DNA from: Lactococcus formosensis
Lineage (GTDB): Bacteria; Bacillota; Bacilli; Lactobacillales; Streptococcaceae
Length of the DNA stretch: 64,000 nt
Direction: 5' to 3'
NCBI RefSeq assembly: GCF_018403745.1
Contig: NZ_BOVP01000001.1
Coordinates: 62,001 to 126,000, forward strand
Positions 48,705 to 57,005 of the stretch are shown here, in pieces. Every line of letters starts with the position of its first letter. Within the stretch, counting starts at the first letter, position 1. A program made the position numbers and the translations under genes. The notes beneath the pieces were generated by a model that saw only the letters and a program-made list of their open reading frames with translations, did not search any database and was not told the DNA's origin.

Positions 48705-49035
48705 GTATTTTCACGATGAAAAATGGATTTAGAGTTGCTGCTGAATGATGAGGGCGGGATGGATACCGCCAAAGATACTCCTGCTATTCTGAGAATGATG
48801 TCCGTATTGAGGTGACCCACGAGCCCTCTACGGTTTACTAACTAAGCGGTAGCTGTTTGTAGGACGTTCTAATATATGAGAAAAAGAACGAAGAATTATC
48901 GCCTGCTGTACTGTAGGATTATAAGACACTAATTTCACCTCGTCGTCTAATAATGATGCGCTTTTACTTTCAAATTTCTACTAGATTTTGTTCATACTAT
49001 AAGCCATTTATGGCATATTTTAGTTGTTTTTCGTG

Positions 49036-49044
49036 TGATATAAT
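49036..49044 (+). promoter_or_regulatory. Promoter of the holin-like toxin transcript
   Basis: TGATATAAT extended -10; start expected near 49051. Confidence 0.65.
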
Positions 49045-49093
49045 AATGAAAGTAGAAGTTTATGGAAGGTAGCCCAACTGGGAGGTGAAGCTT

Positions 49094-49114
49094 ATGAAAA
49101 ATTGTAGGCGATAA
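49094..49114 (+). CDS. Leader peptide ORF upstream of the toxin (MKNCRR)
   Basis: A six-codon ORF, MKNCRR then TAA, with the best ribosome site of the locus (GGGAGGTG, 6 nt before the ATG). It is in the same frame as the toxin, 10 codons upstream of its start. Its coding region forms the left arm (49097-49105) of a hairpin whose right arm (49135-49143) ends next to the toxin start, so its translation could control access to the toxin. Seen as sequence; the regulatory role is inference. Confidence 0.45.
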   Translation: MKNCRR

Positions 49115-49144
49115 CCTCACAATGCAGAAAGGCGACAATTTTTC

Positions 49145-49228
49145 TTGTCAACTTATGAAACCTTGACACTCATGATTGCATTTGCATTATTAGTGCTCAA
49201 AGTTTACGATAAAGACAATAAAAAATAA
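49145..49228 (+). CDS. Putative holin-like toxin, type I toxin-antitoxin system
   Basis: 27 residues reading (M)STYETLTLMIAF then ALLVLKVYDKDNKK: one membrane helix (about 8-20) and a short charged tail. This composition and the S-x-Y-E-x-L-x-L-M-I-A-F core match the small holin-like toxins (Hol-Tox) of Lactobacillales. Start is TTG at 49145; AAAGG lies 12 nt upstream, a poor site, while ATG at 49172 would give only 18 residues. Such peptides depolarise the membrane when over-expressed and are silenced by an antisense RNA; a matching antisense promoter is present at 49331-49359. Confidence 0.7.
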   Translation: MSTYETLTLMIAFALLVLKVYDKDNKK

Positions 49229-49257
49229 CGTCCAACTTTAGTGAGAAGACGTTATTT
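49223..49257 (-). terminator. Terminator of the antisense RNA
   Basis: 10-bp perfect stem with a 15-nt loop; T-run follows on the minus strand. The toxin stop codon lies in one arm. Confidence 0.75.
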
Positions 49258-49295
49258 AACCAATATTTCGCTACCGTTCTTAATACGGCTACTTG

Positions 49296-49320
49296 GGACT
49301 TGTTAGCGCAAGTCCTTTTT
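49296..49320 (+). terminator. Terminator of the toxin mRNA
   Basis: GGACTTG-TTAGCG-CAAGTCC followed by TTTTT. Confidence 0.85.
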
Positions 49321-49330
49321 ATTTACTCTT

Positions 49331-49359
49331 ATTATAACATCGCACCATAGTAATAGCAA
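49331..49359 (-). promoter_or_regulatory. Antisense RNA promoter
   Basis: Minus strand -35 TTGCTA (49354-49359), 17 nt, extended -10 TGT-TATAAT (-10 at 49331-49336). Stronger than the toxin promoter, as expected for an antitoxin. Confidence 0.75.
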
Positions 49360-49433
49360 GAGCTTTAAAACTGCAAGATACGTTTTCCCTACATCGGATG
49401 ATGTAGTCAACATAACCTTACATGGATAGAAAA

Positions 49434-49457
49434 ACTTGATGATTTACTCATCAAGTT
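49434..49457 (-). terminator. Terminator of accC
   Basis: Minus strand CTTGATGA, 5-nt loop, TCATCAAG then TTTTT. It separates accC from accD transcriptionally. Confidence 0.85.
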
Positions 49458-49468
49458 ACTTCTTACTT

Positions 49469-50833
49469 TTATTTTTCCAAATACTCCGGTAAAAATGTAT
49501 TGGCTAAAAAACTGGTATCATAATCCCCGGCAATAACATTATCATCTGAAATTAATTCCAGTTGGAAGTCAATATTGGTTGTTAAGCCTTCCACATCGAA
49601 TTCCAACAAAGCACGCTGCATTTTCATCAAGGCTTCAAAACGATTTTCGCCATGAACGATGACCTTTGCAATCATTGAATCATAATAAGGTGGGATTGTG
49701 TAGCCAGTATACATAGCCGAATCCACACGTAAGCCTACACCGCCACTTGGTAGAAACAGGTTAGTGATTTTACCTGGGCTTGGTGCAAAGTTAAATTTTG
49801 GATTTTCTGCATTGATACGGCACTCAATAGCATGTCCTTTGAACTCAATATCTTCTTGTTTCACAGACAGTTCTTGACCATCCGCAATTCGAATTTGTTC
49901 CTTAACGATGTCCACACCTGAAACAAACTCGGTTACAGGATGTTCGACTTGTACACGTGTATTCATTTCCATGAAGAAGAAATCGCCTGAAGCTTCGTCC
50001 AAGAGAAACTCAATTGTTCCTGCGTTTTCATAGTTCACATGTGCTGCTGCTTTGACAGCAGCTTGGCAGATACGTTCTCGTAAAGTATGTCCAATCGCGA
50101 CAGATGGGCTTTCTTCAAGAACTTTCTGGTTATTACGTTGGAGAGAACAATCACGTTCTCCTAAGTGAATAACATTACCATGTTGGTCTGCTAAGATTTG
50201 GACCTCAATATGACGTGCGGGGAAAATCATACGTTCGATAAACATTGCACCGTTGCCAAAAGCTGCTTTGGCTTCAGCAGTAGCTGCTTCGAAAGCGGGG
50301 ACGAGTTCTTCAGCATTGCTGACTTTACGGATACCTTTTCCACCACCACCGGCTGATGCTTTCAGCATGACAGGGTAGCCGATTCTATTCGCTAAAGTCA
50401 GAGCTTCTTCACTCGTATACACTTCACCTTCAGAACCCGGAGTTACAGGGACACCTGCTTTGACCATTTCTGCACGTGCGTTAATTTTATCTCCCATCAT
50501 ATCCATGACCTGGGCTGAGGGACCGATAAATTTGATATTCATTTCTTCACAAAGACGTGCAAACTTTGAGTTTTCACTCAAAAAACCAAACCCTGGATGA
50601 ATGGCTTGAGCTCCGGTAGCAACAGCTGCTTCTAGGATATTATTCATATTCAGATAAGACTCTGTTGCGCGAGCTGGCCCGATACAAATGGCTTCATCTG
50701 CCAACGCTACATGTAAAGCATCACGGTCAGCTTCTGAATATACGGCGACAGTAGCAACACCGAGTTCACGTGCCGCACGAATAATACGTACAGCAATCTC
50801 ACCACGATTGGCGATTAAAATTTTATTAAACAT
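49469..50833 (-). CDS. accC: Acetyl-CoA carboxylase, biotin carboxylase subunit
   Basis: 454 residues, ATP-grasp. Carboxylates the biotin on AccB. MFNKILIANRGEIAVRIIRAARELG opens the protein; the glycine-rich ATP loop KASAGGGGKGIRKV and the metal/carboxylation site FFMEMNTRVQVEHPVTE are intact. The frame is open for 26 further codons upstream, but ATG 50833 has TAGGAG and the canonical N-terminus. An odd 211-nt spacer separates it from fabZ, and a terminator follows, so accD and accA are cut off from this transcript. Confidence 0.96.
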   Translation of the reverse strand: MFNKILIANRGEIAVRIIRAARELGVATVAVYSEADRDALHVALADEAICIGPARATESYLNMNNILEAAVATGAQAIHPGFGFLSENSKFARLCEEMNIKFIGPSAQVMDMMGDKINARAEMVKAGVPVTPGSEGEVYTSEEALTLANRIGYPVMLKASAGGGGKGIRKVSNAEELVPAFEAATAEAKAAFGNGAMFIERMIFPARHIEVQILADQHGNVIHLGERDCSLQRNNQKVLEESPSVAIGHTLRERICQAAVKAAAHVNYENAGTIEFLLDEASGDFFFMEMNTRVQVEHPVTEFVSGVDIVKEQIRIADGQELSVKQEDIEFKGHAIECRINAENPKFNFAPSPGKITNLFLPSGGVGLRVDSAMYTGYTIPPYYDSMIAKVIVHGENRFEALMKMQRALLEFDVEGLTTNIDFQLELISDDNVIAGDYDTSFLANTFLPEYLEK

Positions 50834-51009
50834 AGATTGATAACTCCTACCAATTTCTCTTTTATCCTCTAGTATGAGCAGAGGGCTCTGGAATAAAAAG
50901 AGTGTCACCAAGATTTAAAGTTGGTGCATTATTTGGGATTTTGGTGGCTAAGGCCACAATCAGTAAACTTGAAACTTTGAAACTTCAAAGTACACTTATT
51001 TTTAAAAGT

Positions 51010-51030
51010 TGCCACAGACTAACTGTGGCA
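51010..51030 (-). terminator. Hairpin between fabZ and accC, possible attenuator
   Basis: TGCCACAG-ACTAA-CTGTGGCA, an 8-bp perfect stem. On the minus strand only ACTTTTA follows, so termination would be partial. Confidence 0.55.
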
Positions 51031-51044
51031 TTAATTGTAATTTC

Positions 51045-51479
51045 TTATTTTCCTAATGCAAAAGTTAAAGTACCTTTCGCAGCTAATTTACCGTCAACTT
51101 TAGCTTCAGCTTCAACAACAGCAATCGGTCCACGACGTTTGATAAATTTAGCATGCAAGATCAGCTGATCACCAGGCACAACTTGCTTTTTATACTTTAC
51201 ATTATCCATTCCTGCATAAAAAACAAGTTTTCCTTTGTTTTCAGGTTTTGAAAGTTCCAAAACACCTGCAGCCTGAGCCAATGCTTCCATAATCAGAACA
51301 CCTGGCATCACTGGATACTGTGGAAAATGTCCTTGGAAAAACTCCTCGTTAATTGTCACATTCTTAATGGCTGTAATTTCATCATCTGCGATATCAATAA
51401 CACGATCCACTAAAAGGAAAGGATAACGGTGAGGCAATGCCTCCATAATTTTTGTGACGTCAATATTTACTTCTGCCAT
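51045..51479 (-). CDS. fabZ: 3-hydroxyacyl-ACP dehydratase FabZ
   Basis: 144 residues, hot-dog fold. Dehydrates 3-hydroxyacyl-ACP to trans-2-enoyl-ACP. Catalytic His in [13 protein letters not shown] and Glu in [15 protein letters not shown]. Between accB and accC as in other lactococci and streptococci, where a second FabZ-type enzyme may exist elsewhere. ATG 51479 has a GGAGCGG-type site. Confidence 0.96.
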   Translation of the reverse strand: MAEVNIDVTKIMEALPHRYPFLLVDRVIDIADDEITAIKNVTINEEFFQGHFPQYPVMPGVLIMEALAQAAGVLELSKPENKGKLVFYAGMDNVKYKKQVVPGDQLILHAKFIKRRGPIAVVEAEAKVDGKLAAKGTLTFALGK

Positions 51480-51492
51480 TTTTACCGCTCCT

Positions 51493-51966
51493 TTATTTAA
51501 TGCGTACTAATTCTTGACCGAATTCAACTACATCTTCAGCATTCACCATGATTTCAGTGATAATACCATCTTGAGGCGCTGGAATTTCGTTCATAACTTT
51601 CATTGCTTCGATGATGAGTAAGGTTTGACCTTTTTTAACTGAATCTCCCACACTAACGAACTCAGGTTTACCTGGTGCTGGTTGCAAGTAAGCTACACCA
51701 ACCAAAGGGCTTGTTACTGCTTCACCTTCTGCTGTAGCAACTTCTTCCATAACCTCTGTTTCTACCGCAAGTTCTGTAGAGTTTTCGCTTACAGGCAGTG
51801 GTGCACTTACTTTTGTTTCTGGAAGTGCTGTTCCTGTTGGCGCTGCAAGAATTTTATTTTCGTTTTTTGAGAAAGACAGTTCTCCTTCTGCTGTGCGCCA
51901 AGAAAATTCACGCAAGCTCGAACCGTCAAACTGTGTCATCAAATCTTTTACTTCATTAATATTCAT
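51493..51966 (-). CDS. accB: Acetyl-CoA carboxylase biotin carboxyl carrier protein
   Basis: 157 residues. N-terminal helical part, an Ala/Glu/Thr-rich linker (about 45-80), and the biotinyl domain with EAMKVMNEI, where the Lys carries biotin. The frame opens 16 codons earlier, but ATG 51966 (GCGGGA upstream) gives the usual [10 protein letters not shown]. Co-transcribed with fabF upstream and fabZ downstream. Confidence 0.95.
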   Translation of the reverse strand: MNINEVKDLMTQFDGSSLREFSWRTAEGELSFSKNENKILAAPTGTALPETKVSAPLPVSENSTELAVETEVMEEVATAEGEAVTSPLVGVAYLQPAPGKPEFVSVGDSVKKGQTLLIIEAMKVMNEIPAPQDGIITEIMVNAEDVVEFGQELVRIK

Positions 51967-52058
51967 TTTTATATCCCGCTCGCTTTCTTTTCCACAACCT
52001 AAGTTAAAGTGCACTTAGACTCTGAGAAAGAAAGCAGAGTGCTTATCTTTCTTTTAAA

Positions 52059-53276
52059 CTAATCCGTGAATTTTTTAAAGGCCAATACGGCATTGTGTCC
52101 ACCAAAACCAAAGTCTTGTGACAACGCATAATTAATCTCAGCATCTTGACCTTGACCAAGAACGACATTGATTGTCATTCCTTCATCCAATTCTTTTGTT
52201 CCAGCATTCACTGGTGCAAACTGATTTAAAATGGCTTGTACAGTTGCTACCGCTTCGATAGCTCCTGTCGCTCCGAGAGCATGTCCGTGTAAAGCTTTTG
52301 TTGATGAAACCAATGCTTTATCCCCAATAACATTATGGATTGCTTTTGCTTCTGTTTCTTCATTAGCATGTGTTGAGGTACCATGTGCATTGATGTAATC
52401 AACATCTGCTCCAGTAATTCCTGCTTCTTCTAAAGCAAGTTTCATCGCATTTTCGGCTCCAACACCTGATGGAGTTGTCATATGATAAGCATCATTTGTG
52501 TTACCATAACCAACAATTTCAGCTAAGATATTTGCACCACGTGCTTGAGCATGTTCCAAGCTTTCCAAAATCAAGACACCTGCACCTTCACCCATAACAA
52601 AGCCTGAACGGTCTTTATCAAATGGACGACAAGCAATTGAAGGATCAGCCTCTTTTGTCAATGCAGTCAAGTTCGCAAACCCAGCAATACCGAGCTCACA
52701 AATCGCAGCTTCAGCACCACCAGCGATAATAGCATCCGCATAACCATGTTTAATCTCACGGAAAGCTGAACCAATAGAGTTTGCCCCTGCTGCACATGCT
52801 GTAACTTCAGCACGTGATACACCACGAGCACCAGTACGCAAGGCAACATTACCTGTCGCCATGTTGGCAATTGCCAATGGCACATAAAGTGGTGTTACTT
52901 TACGGGGACCTTTAAGTAGTGCTTGTGAGTTCTTTTGTGTTTGCTCCAAGCCACCAATACCTGAGGCCATGATACAACCTAAGCGATCGTAATTTGTGTT
53001 CTCTGGAGTTATGCCAGACATTTCCATAGCTTCAAGAGCAGCATAGACAGCATAAAGTGAAAAAGTATCCATACGACGTGCATCTTTTTTCTCAAAATGC
53101 TTTTCAAATGGGAAATCTTTAACTTCAGCAGCTACGCTGATTCCTGTTGCTTCAGCATCAAAGCGCGTAATTGGACCGATACCTGTTTTACCAGATTTAA
53201 GGCCATTCCAAAATTCTTCTGGTGTGTTACCGATAGCACTGGTTACACCGTAACCTGTAATGACTACACGATTCAT
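52059..53276 (-). CDS. fabF: Beta-ketoacyl-ACP synthase II
   Basis: 405 residues, thiolase fold. Elongates acyl-ACP with malonyl-ACP. Catalytic Cys in VTACAAGANS, the two His in NAHGTSTHANE and KALHGHALGATGAIEA. Full length. ATG 53276 follows AAAGGAG. Confidence 0.97.
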   Translation of the reverse strand: MNRVVITGYGVTSAIGNTPEEFWNGLKSGKTGIGPITRFDAEATGISVAAEVKDFPFEKHFEKKDARRMDTFSLYAVYAALEAMEMSGITPENTNYDRLGCIMASGIGGLEQTQKNSQALLKGPRKVTPLYVPLAIANMATGNVALRTGARGVSRAEVTACAAGANSIGSAFREIKHGYADAIIAGGAEAAICELGIAGFANLTALTKEADPSIACRPFDKDRSGFVMGEGAGVLILESLEHAQARGANILAEIVGYGNTNDAYHMTTPSGVGAENAMKLALEEAGITGADVDYINAHGTSTHANEETEAKAIHNVIGDKALVSSTKALHGHALGATGAIEAVATVQAILNQFAPVNAGTKELDEGMTINVVLGQGQDAEINYALSQDFGFGGHNAVLAFKKFTD

Positions 53277-53339
53277 ATTTTTTCTCCTTTGGAGTTTGTT
53301 ACAAACTTCTTTTTAGACTTATCTGGTGTATAATATGGG

Positions 53340-54071
53340 CTACATTGCCATACCACCATCAATAGACAATACTTGACCTGTCATATATTCTTGCTCTGCA
53401 AGGAATTTCACGACTGTAGCAACTTCTTCTGGTTGACCAAAACGTTTCATTGGGATTTGGCCCTTCATTGTATCCTTGACTTTATCTGAAAGAACTTCAG
53501 TCATATCTGAATCAATAAAGCCTGGGGCTACAGCATTGACACGTACATTGCGTCCAGCAACTTCTCGTGCAATAGATTTTGTCAAACCGATCAATCCAGC
53601 TTTTGAAGCAGCATAGTTAGCTTGACCAGCATTACCAATTAAGCCCACTACAGAAGTAATATTAATAATTGCACCTTCTCTCGCACGTGTCATCGGTTTT
53701 AGGACTGCTTGAGTCATATTGAAAGCACCTGTAAGGTTTATTTTCAAAACAGCTTCGAAATCTTCTTCGCTCATTTTCAATGATAAACCATCACGAGTTA
53801 TACCCGCATTATTAACCAAAACATCAACCGATCCTAAAGCATCAACCGCTTCAGCAACCATGCGTTTAGCATCTTCCGACTGAGAAATATCACCAGATAC
53901 GCCAACAGCTTTAACACCAAAAGAAGTGAACTCTGACAAAAGCTCATCAGAAATGGCTGAACGTCCATTGATAACTACGTTTGCACCAGCTTGAGCGAAC
54001 TGCAAGGCAATCGCTTTACCAATACCACGTGTTGAGCCCGTCACAAAGACATTTTTATTTTTTATTTCCAT
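53340..54071 (-). CDS. fabG: 3-oxoacyl-ACP reductase FabG
   Basis: 243 residues, SDR fold. NADPH-dependent reduction of 3-oxoacyl-ACP. TGSTRGIG loop, NNAGITRD, catalytic Ser of ITSVVG, and YAASKAG. Located between fabD and fabF as usual, which separates it from the two other SDR genes near 40-42 kb. Confidence 0.96.
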   Translation of the reverse strand: MEIKNKNVFVTGSTRGIGKAIALQFAQAGANVVINGRSAISDELLSEFTSFGVKAVGVSGDISQSEDAKRMVAEAVDALGSVDVLVNNAGITRDGLSLKMSEEDFEAVLKINLTGAFNMTQAVLKPMTRAREGAIINITSVVGLIGNAGQANYAASKAGLIGLTKSIAREVAGRNVRVNAVAPGFIDSDMTEVLSDKVKDTMKGQIPMKRFGQPEEVATVVKFLAEQEYMTGQVLSIDGGMAM

Positions 54072-54148
54072 TATTTTTTCCTGTTCTTATGATTTTGATT
54101 GCTCTCAAACCAAGTTCTACAGCGACAACTATCACTCATTGTATAAGT

Positions 54149-55072
54149 TTAAGCTTCTTCTGCCAGTAAAGCCTTGAATGAAGCAAGATCTTCAACATTT
54201 GTAAAGCTGGCTTCTTTGTCGATTTTTTTAATAAAACCAGAAAGAACTTTACCAGGGCCAACTTCAATAAAGCGTTGTACACCGATCTCTTTCATTGTTT
54301 CAATAGACTCGTAGAAACGTACCGGCTCCATCACTTGACGTGTGAGAAGTTCTTTGATTTCTGTATCCTTCATCACTTTCGCTGTCGTATTTGAAATCAA
54401 TTCCAACTTAAAGCTATTGAAGTTAACTTGTTCAAGTTCTTTGGCTAACTTTTCGCTCGCAGGTTTTAAGATTGCTGTATGGAAAGGGCCAGAAACTTGA
54501 AGCTCAATCAGACGTTTCACACCAGCTTCTTTCAGAAGTTCCACCGCGTAATCAACGGCTTCAGCTTGTCCCCCAATAACAATCTGTGCAGGGGTGTTAT
54601 AGTTCGCCGGGCTCACAATCCCACGTTCTGATGCTTGTTCACAAATTTCTTCGATCAAAGCAGCTTCTGTATTCATCACAGCAACCATTTTACCTGATCC
54701 TGTTGGTGCAGCTTCTGTCATATATTGACCACGTTTTGCTACTAAAGCAACAGCTTCCGCAAAACCTAGCGCACCACTGGCTACCAATGCAGAGTACTCG
54801 CCTAAAGAAAGTCCCGCCACAAGATCTGGCTTAATGCCTTGTTCTGAAAGCAAACGAAGGATCGCTACAGATGTTGTTAAAATAGCTGGTTGTGTATATT
54901 GTGTCTCGTTGAGTTTTGCTTCATCATTATCGATTAACCCACGAAGATCATAACCCAAGACTTGACTTGCCTGATTAAAAGTTTCTCTGACAATGTCAAA
55001 TTCATCATAAAGGTCTTTAGCCATACCCAATTTTTGAGCGCCTTGACCAGAAAAAAGAAATGCTGTTTTCAT
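54149..55072 (-). CDS. fabD: Malonyl-CoA:ACP transacylase
   Basis: 307 residues. Moves malonyl from CoA to ACP. FLFSGQGAQKLGM at the N-terminus and the nucleophile Ser in AGLSLGEYSAL; catalytic His in SGPFHTAIL. It directly follows acpP; in streptococci the enoyl reductase gene fabK would lie between them, but it is absent here. Confidence 0.96.
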   Translation of the reverse strand: MKTAFLFSGQGAQKLGMAKDLYDEFDIVRETFNQASQVLGYDLRGLIDNDEAKLNETQYTQPAILTTSVAILRLLSEQGIKPDLVAGLSLGEYSALVASGALGFAEAVALVAKRGQYMTEAAPTGSGKMVAVMNTEAALIEEICEQASERGIVSPANYNTPAQIVIGGQAEAVDYAVELLKEAGVKRLIELQVSGPFHTAILKPASEKLAKELEQVNFNSFKLELISNTTAKVMKDTEIKELLTRQVMEPVRFYESIETMKEIGVQRFIEVGPGKVLSGFIKKIDKEASFTNVEDLASFKALLAEEA

Positions 55073-55170
55073 ATTTTTAAGATTTCACAAAATTTAGATT
55101 TTTGTGACGCTTTCCTAATTTTCAAAATTTATTATAAGTGAAAAACGGGGCTTTCACCCCATTAATTCTC

Positions 55171-55392
55171 TTATTGTTGAGCTTCAACATATTTAACGAG
55201 ATCAGAAACAGTTTTCATGTCCGCTTCTGTATCTACTTCAACATCGAATTCATCTTCGATATCGTTAATGATTTGGAAAAGGTCAAGTGAGTCAGCATCG
55301 AGTTCTTCAAATGAAGTTTCGAGTGTTACTTCTTCTTTTTCTTTGCCGAGTTCGTCAGCGATGATGTCTTGTACTTTTTCAAATACTGCCAT
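55171..55392 (-). CDS. acpP: Acyl carrier protein
   Basis: 73 residues, acidic four-helix protein. The phosphopantetheine serine is in DADSLDLF. Substrate carrier of all fab enzymes in this locus and target of AcpS (2723-3085). ATG 55392 follows AAAGGAG. It has its own promoter in the gap after fabH. Confidence 0.97.
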   Translation of the reverse strand: MAVFEKVQDIIADELGKEKEEVTLETSFEELDADSLDLFQIINDIEDEFDVEVDTEADMKTVSDLVKYVEAQQ

Positions 55393-55426
55393 GTTATTTC
55401 TCCTTTAATGTGTAGAAAGTATATAT

Positions 55427-55486
55427 ATTATAGCGTGATAAATCACTCATATAACCAAATTTAGATGTTATCAAACTTATCAAAGA
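55427..55486 (-). promoter_or_regulatory. acpP promoter with FabT-like repeats
   Basis: Minus strand TATAAT (55427-55432). Upstream are GTGAT-TT-ATCAC (55435-55446) and two TTTGATAA copies 10 bp apart (55468-55475 and 55478-55485), the second overlapping the fabH stop. TTTGAT..ATCAAA is the known FabT box half-site, so FabT control is plausible. Confidence 0.5.
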
Positions 55487-56457
55487 TTGATAATGAGCGT
55501 TCCCCATGTGAGGCCGCCCCCGAAACCTGTCTGGACAATTTTATAATTTTCGTCCAAAGAAAGTTTACCATTTTTTATTGATTCTGACAAGAGAATAGGT
55601 ATCGAAGCGGCACTTGTATTGCCATATTCTTGCATATTCTGCAGGAATTTACTGCGATCAGTCCCTAATTTTTTAGCCATTTTATCAAGTATTCGAGAAT
55701 TCGCTTGATGCAATAAAAAATAGTCAATATCTTCAGGTTTCAGACTTGCTTTTTCCAAGGTCTCTTGGATATTTTTGGGAACGTCATGTGTCGCAAAGTC
55801 AAAGACTGCACGCCCGTCCATTTTTATGAACTCTGTAACATGGTTAACTTGACCATTAAGTTCAGGATTAAGTGCTAAATAATTTGCGGTGAGAGAATCG
55901 CCTCGAGAGCCGTCTGTTCTTAGGTTTTCAGCAATAATTAAAGGCTGTGTCCCTGTATCTTCCAAAAGGACACCTCCTGCACCATCACCAAAAAGAACAG
56001 CGGTAGAACGATCCGACCAATCCAGAGATTTAGACAAAACTTCTGCACCAATAACCATCCCACGTTTGTAGCCACCGGCAATCAGCTTCTCAGCCGTTGC
56101 CAAGGCGAAGACAAAGCCTGAACAAGCAGCTGTTAAATCATAAGCAAAGGCACGATGTGCGCCAATTTTTGCTTGCACTAAAGCTGCCGTACTCGGCATA
56201 CTGCTGTCTGGCGAGATCGTTGCCACGATAATAAAATCAATCTGGTCCGCTGACAAATCAGCTTGAGCTAAAAGTTGCTCACCAACTTTTGCAGCCAGAT
56301 CACTGGTATTTTCGTCAACTGTAATGTGTCGCTGCTTAATACCCGTCCGTGAATAAATCCACTCGTCACTCGTGTCCATGATTTTTGCCAAATCATCATT
56401 TGACACAATATTTTCGGGCACATAATGTGCCACTTGGGTAATTTTAGCGAAAGGCAT
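55480..56457 (-). CDS. fabH: Beta-ketoacyl-ACP synthase III
   Basis: 325 residues. Starts fatty-acid synthesis by condensing acetyl-CoA with malonyl-ACP. Catalytic triad: Cys in [12 protein letters not shown], His in LLHQANSRI, Asn in YGNTSAAS. Its ATG overlaps the stop of fabT (TAATG). Confidence 0.97.
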   Translation of the reverse strand: MPFAKITQVAHYVPENIVSNDDLAKIMDTSDEWIYSRTGIKQRHITVDENTSDLAAKVGEQLLAQADLSADQIDFIIVATISPDSSMPSTAALVQAKIGAHRAFAYDLTAACSGFVFALATAEKLIAGGYKRGMVIGAEVLSKSLDWSDRSTAVLFGDGAGGVLLEDTGTQPLIIAENLRTDGSRGDSLTANYLALNPELNGQVNHVTEFIKMDGRAVFDFATHDVPKNIQETLEKASLKPEDIDYFLLHQANSRILDKMAKKLGTDRSKFLQNMQEYGNTSAASIPILLSESIKNGKLSLDENYKIVQTGFGGGLTWGTLIINL

Positions 56458-56897
56458 TATTTCATATTCTCCAATGACTTATGTAATTCTTCAAGCTCGC
56501 CTGCAAGTTTGTTTTCGGTAGTTCCGTAAACACTTAACATAAGTTTTTCTGAAATGCTACGGAAAAATTCGCTGTGCGATGCACAGAGTGCCATACCTTT
56601 TTCAGTCAATACGATATAAGCCACACGACGGTCACGATCTGAGCGTTCACGCTTGATATATCCCTTAGTTTCCAGGCGGTTGAGTGTAATGGTGATTGTT
56701 GAAAGGGCTAATTTTTGATTCCTTGCAATGTCTGTAGCGCGGCAAGTTCCCAAAGTATGGATAAGTGTCATTTGTTGAAGTTCTTTCACAGTTACATCTG
56801 GGTAATCAGAATCCTTCAAGAACTGTTCTTCTAAGTTCATGCAGTCGTGGAAAAGTTGAATCAACCATTCATTAATTTTGTCAAAATCTGTTTTCAT
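56457..56897 (-). CDS. fabT: MarR-family fatty-acid repressor FabT
   Basis: 146 residues, winged helix. HTH around residues 55-80 ([23 protein letters not shown]) and wing [10 protein letters not shown]. In streptococci and lactococci FabT represses fab genes with acyl-ACP as co-repressor. The reading frame opens 15 codons earlier; ATG 56897 (AGGAAG upstream) matches homologues. First gene of the operon; its own leader contains a FabT-like palindrome. Confidence 0.94.
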   Translation of the reverse strand: MKTDFDKINEWLIQLFHDCMNLEEQFLKDSDYPDVTVKELQQMTLIHTLGTCRATDIARNQKLALSTITITLNRLETKGYIKRERSDRDRRVAYIVLTEKGMALCASHSEFFRSISEKLMLSVYGTTENKLAGELEELHKSLENMK

Positions 56898-56913
56898 TTG
56901 TACTTCCTGATAT

Positions 56914-56971
56914 TTTGATGATACAAACCATTTACAATACAAAATTGTACCATAATAAAAATAATTTGCAA
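56914..56971 (-). promoter_or_regulatory. fabT promoter and candidate FabT operator
   Basis: Minus strand -35 TTGCAA (56966-56971), 16 nt, extended -10 TGG-TACAAT (56944-56949). In the leader lies TTTGTATCATCAAA (56914-56927), a near-palindrome resembling the FabT box. Confidence 0.6.
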
Positions 56972-57005
56972 GTGCTAAGTAGATTTAAAAAATACCTCTG
57001 ATGGC

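Larger units (their letters stand above)
49218..49324 (-). ncRNA. Predicted antisense antitoxin RNA
   Basis: Starts near 49324 from a promoter with TTGCTA-17 nt-TATAAT and ends at a 10-bp hairpin (AAATAACGTC/GACGTTATTT) plus T-run, about 105 nt. It is fully complementary to the 3' part of the toxin mRNA and reaches the last codons of the toxin ORF. The convergent, 3'-overlapping layout with a shared hairpin resembles known type I modules such as par/fst and txpA/ratA. Confidence 0.65.

Noticed and set aside
48745..48775. T-box-like GGGATGGATACCGCC on the plus strand
   Set aside because: It resembles the T-box antiterminator sequence GGGTGGTACCGCG, but no specifier stem, no terminator pairing and no aminoacyl-tRNA or amino-acid gene follows on that strand.
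48575..48820. 81-codon minus-strand frame overlapping the end of the glycosyltransferase gene
   Set aside because: Most of it is the reverse complement of the real coding region and of a terminator; no family resemblance.
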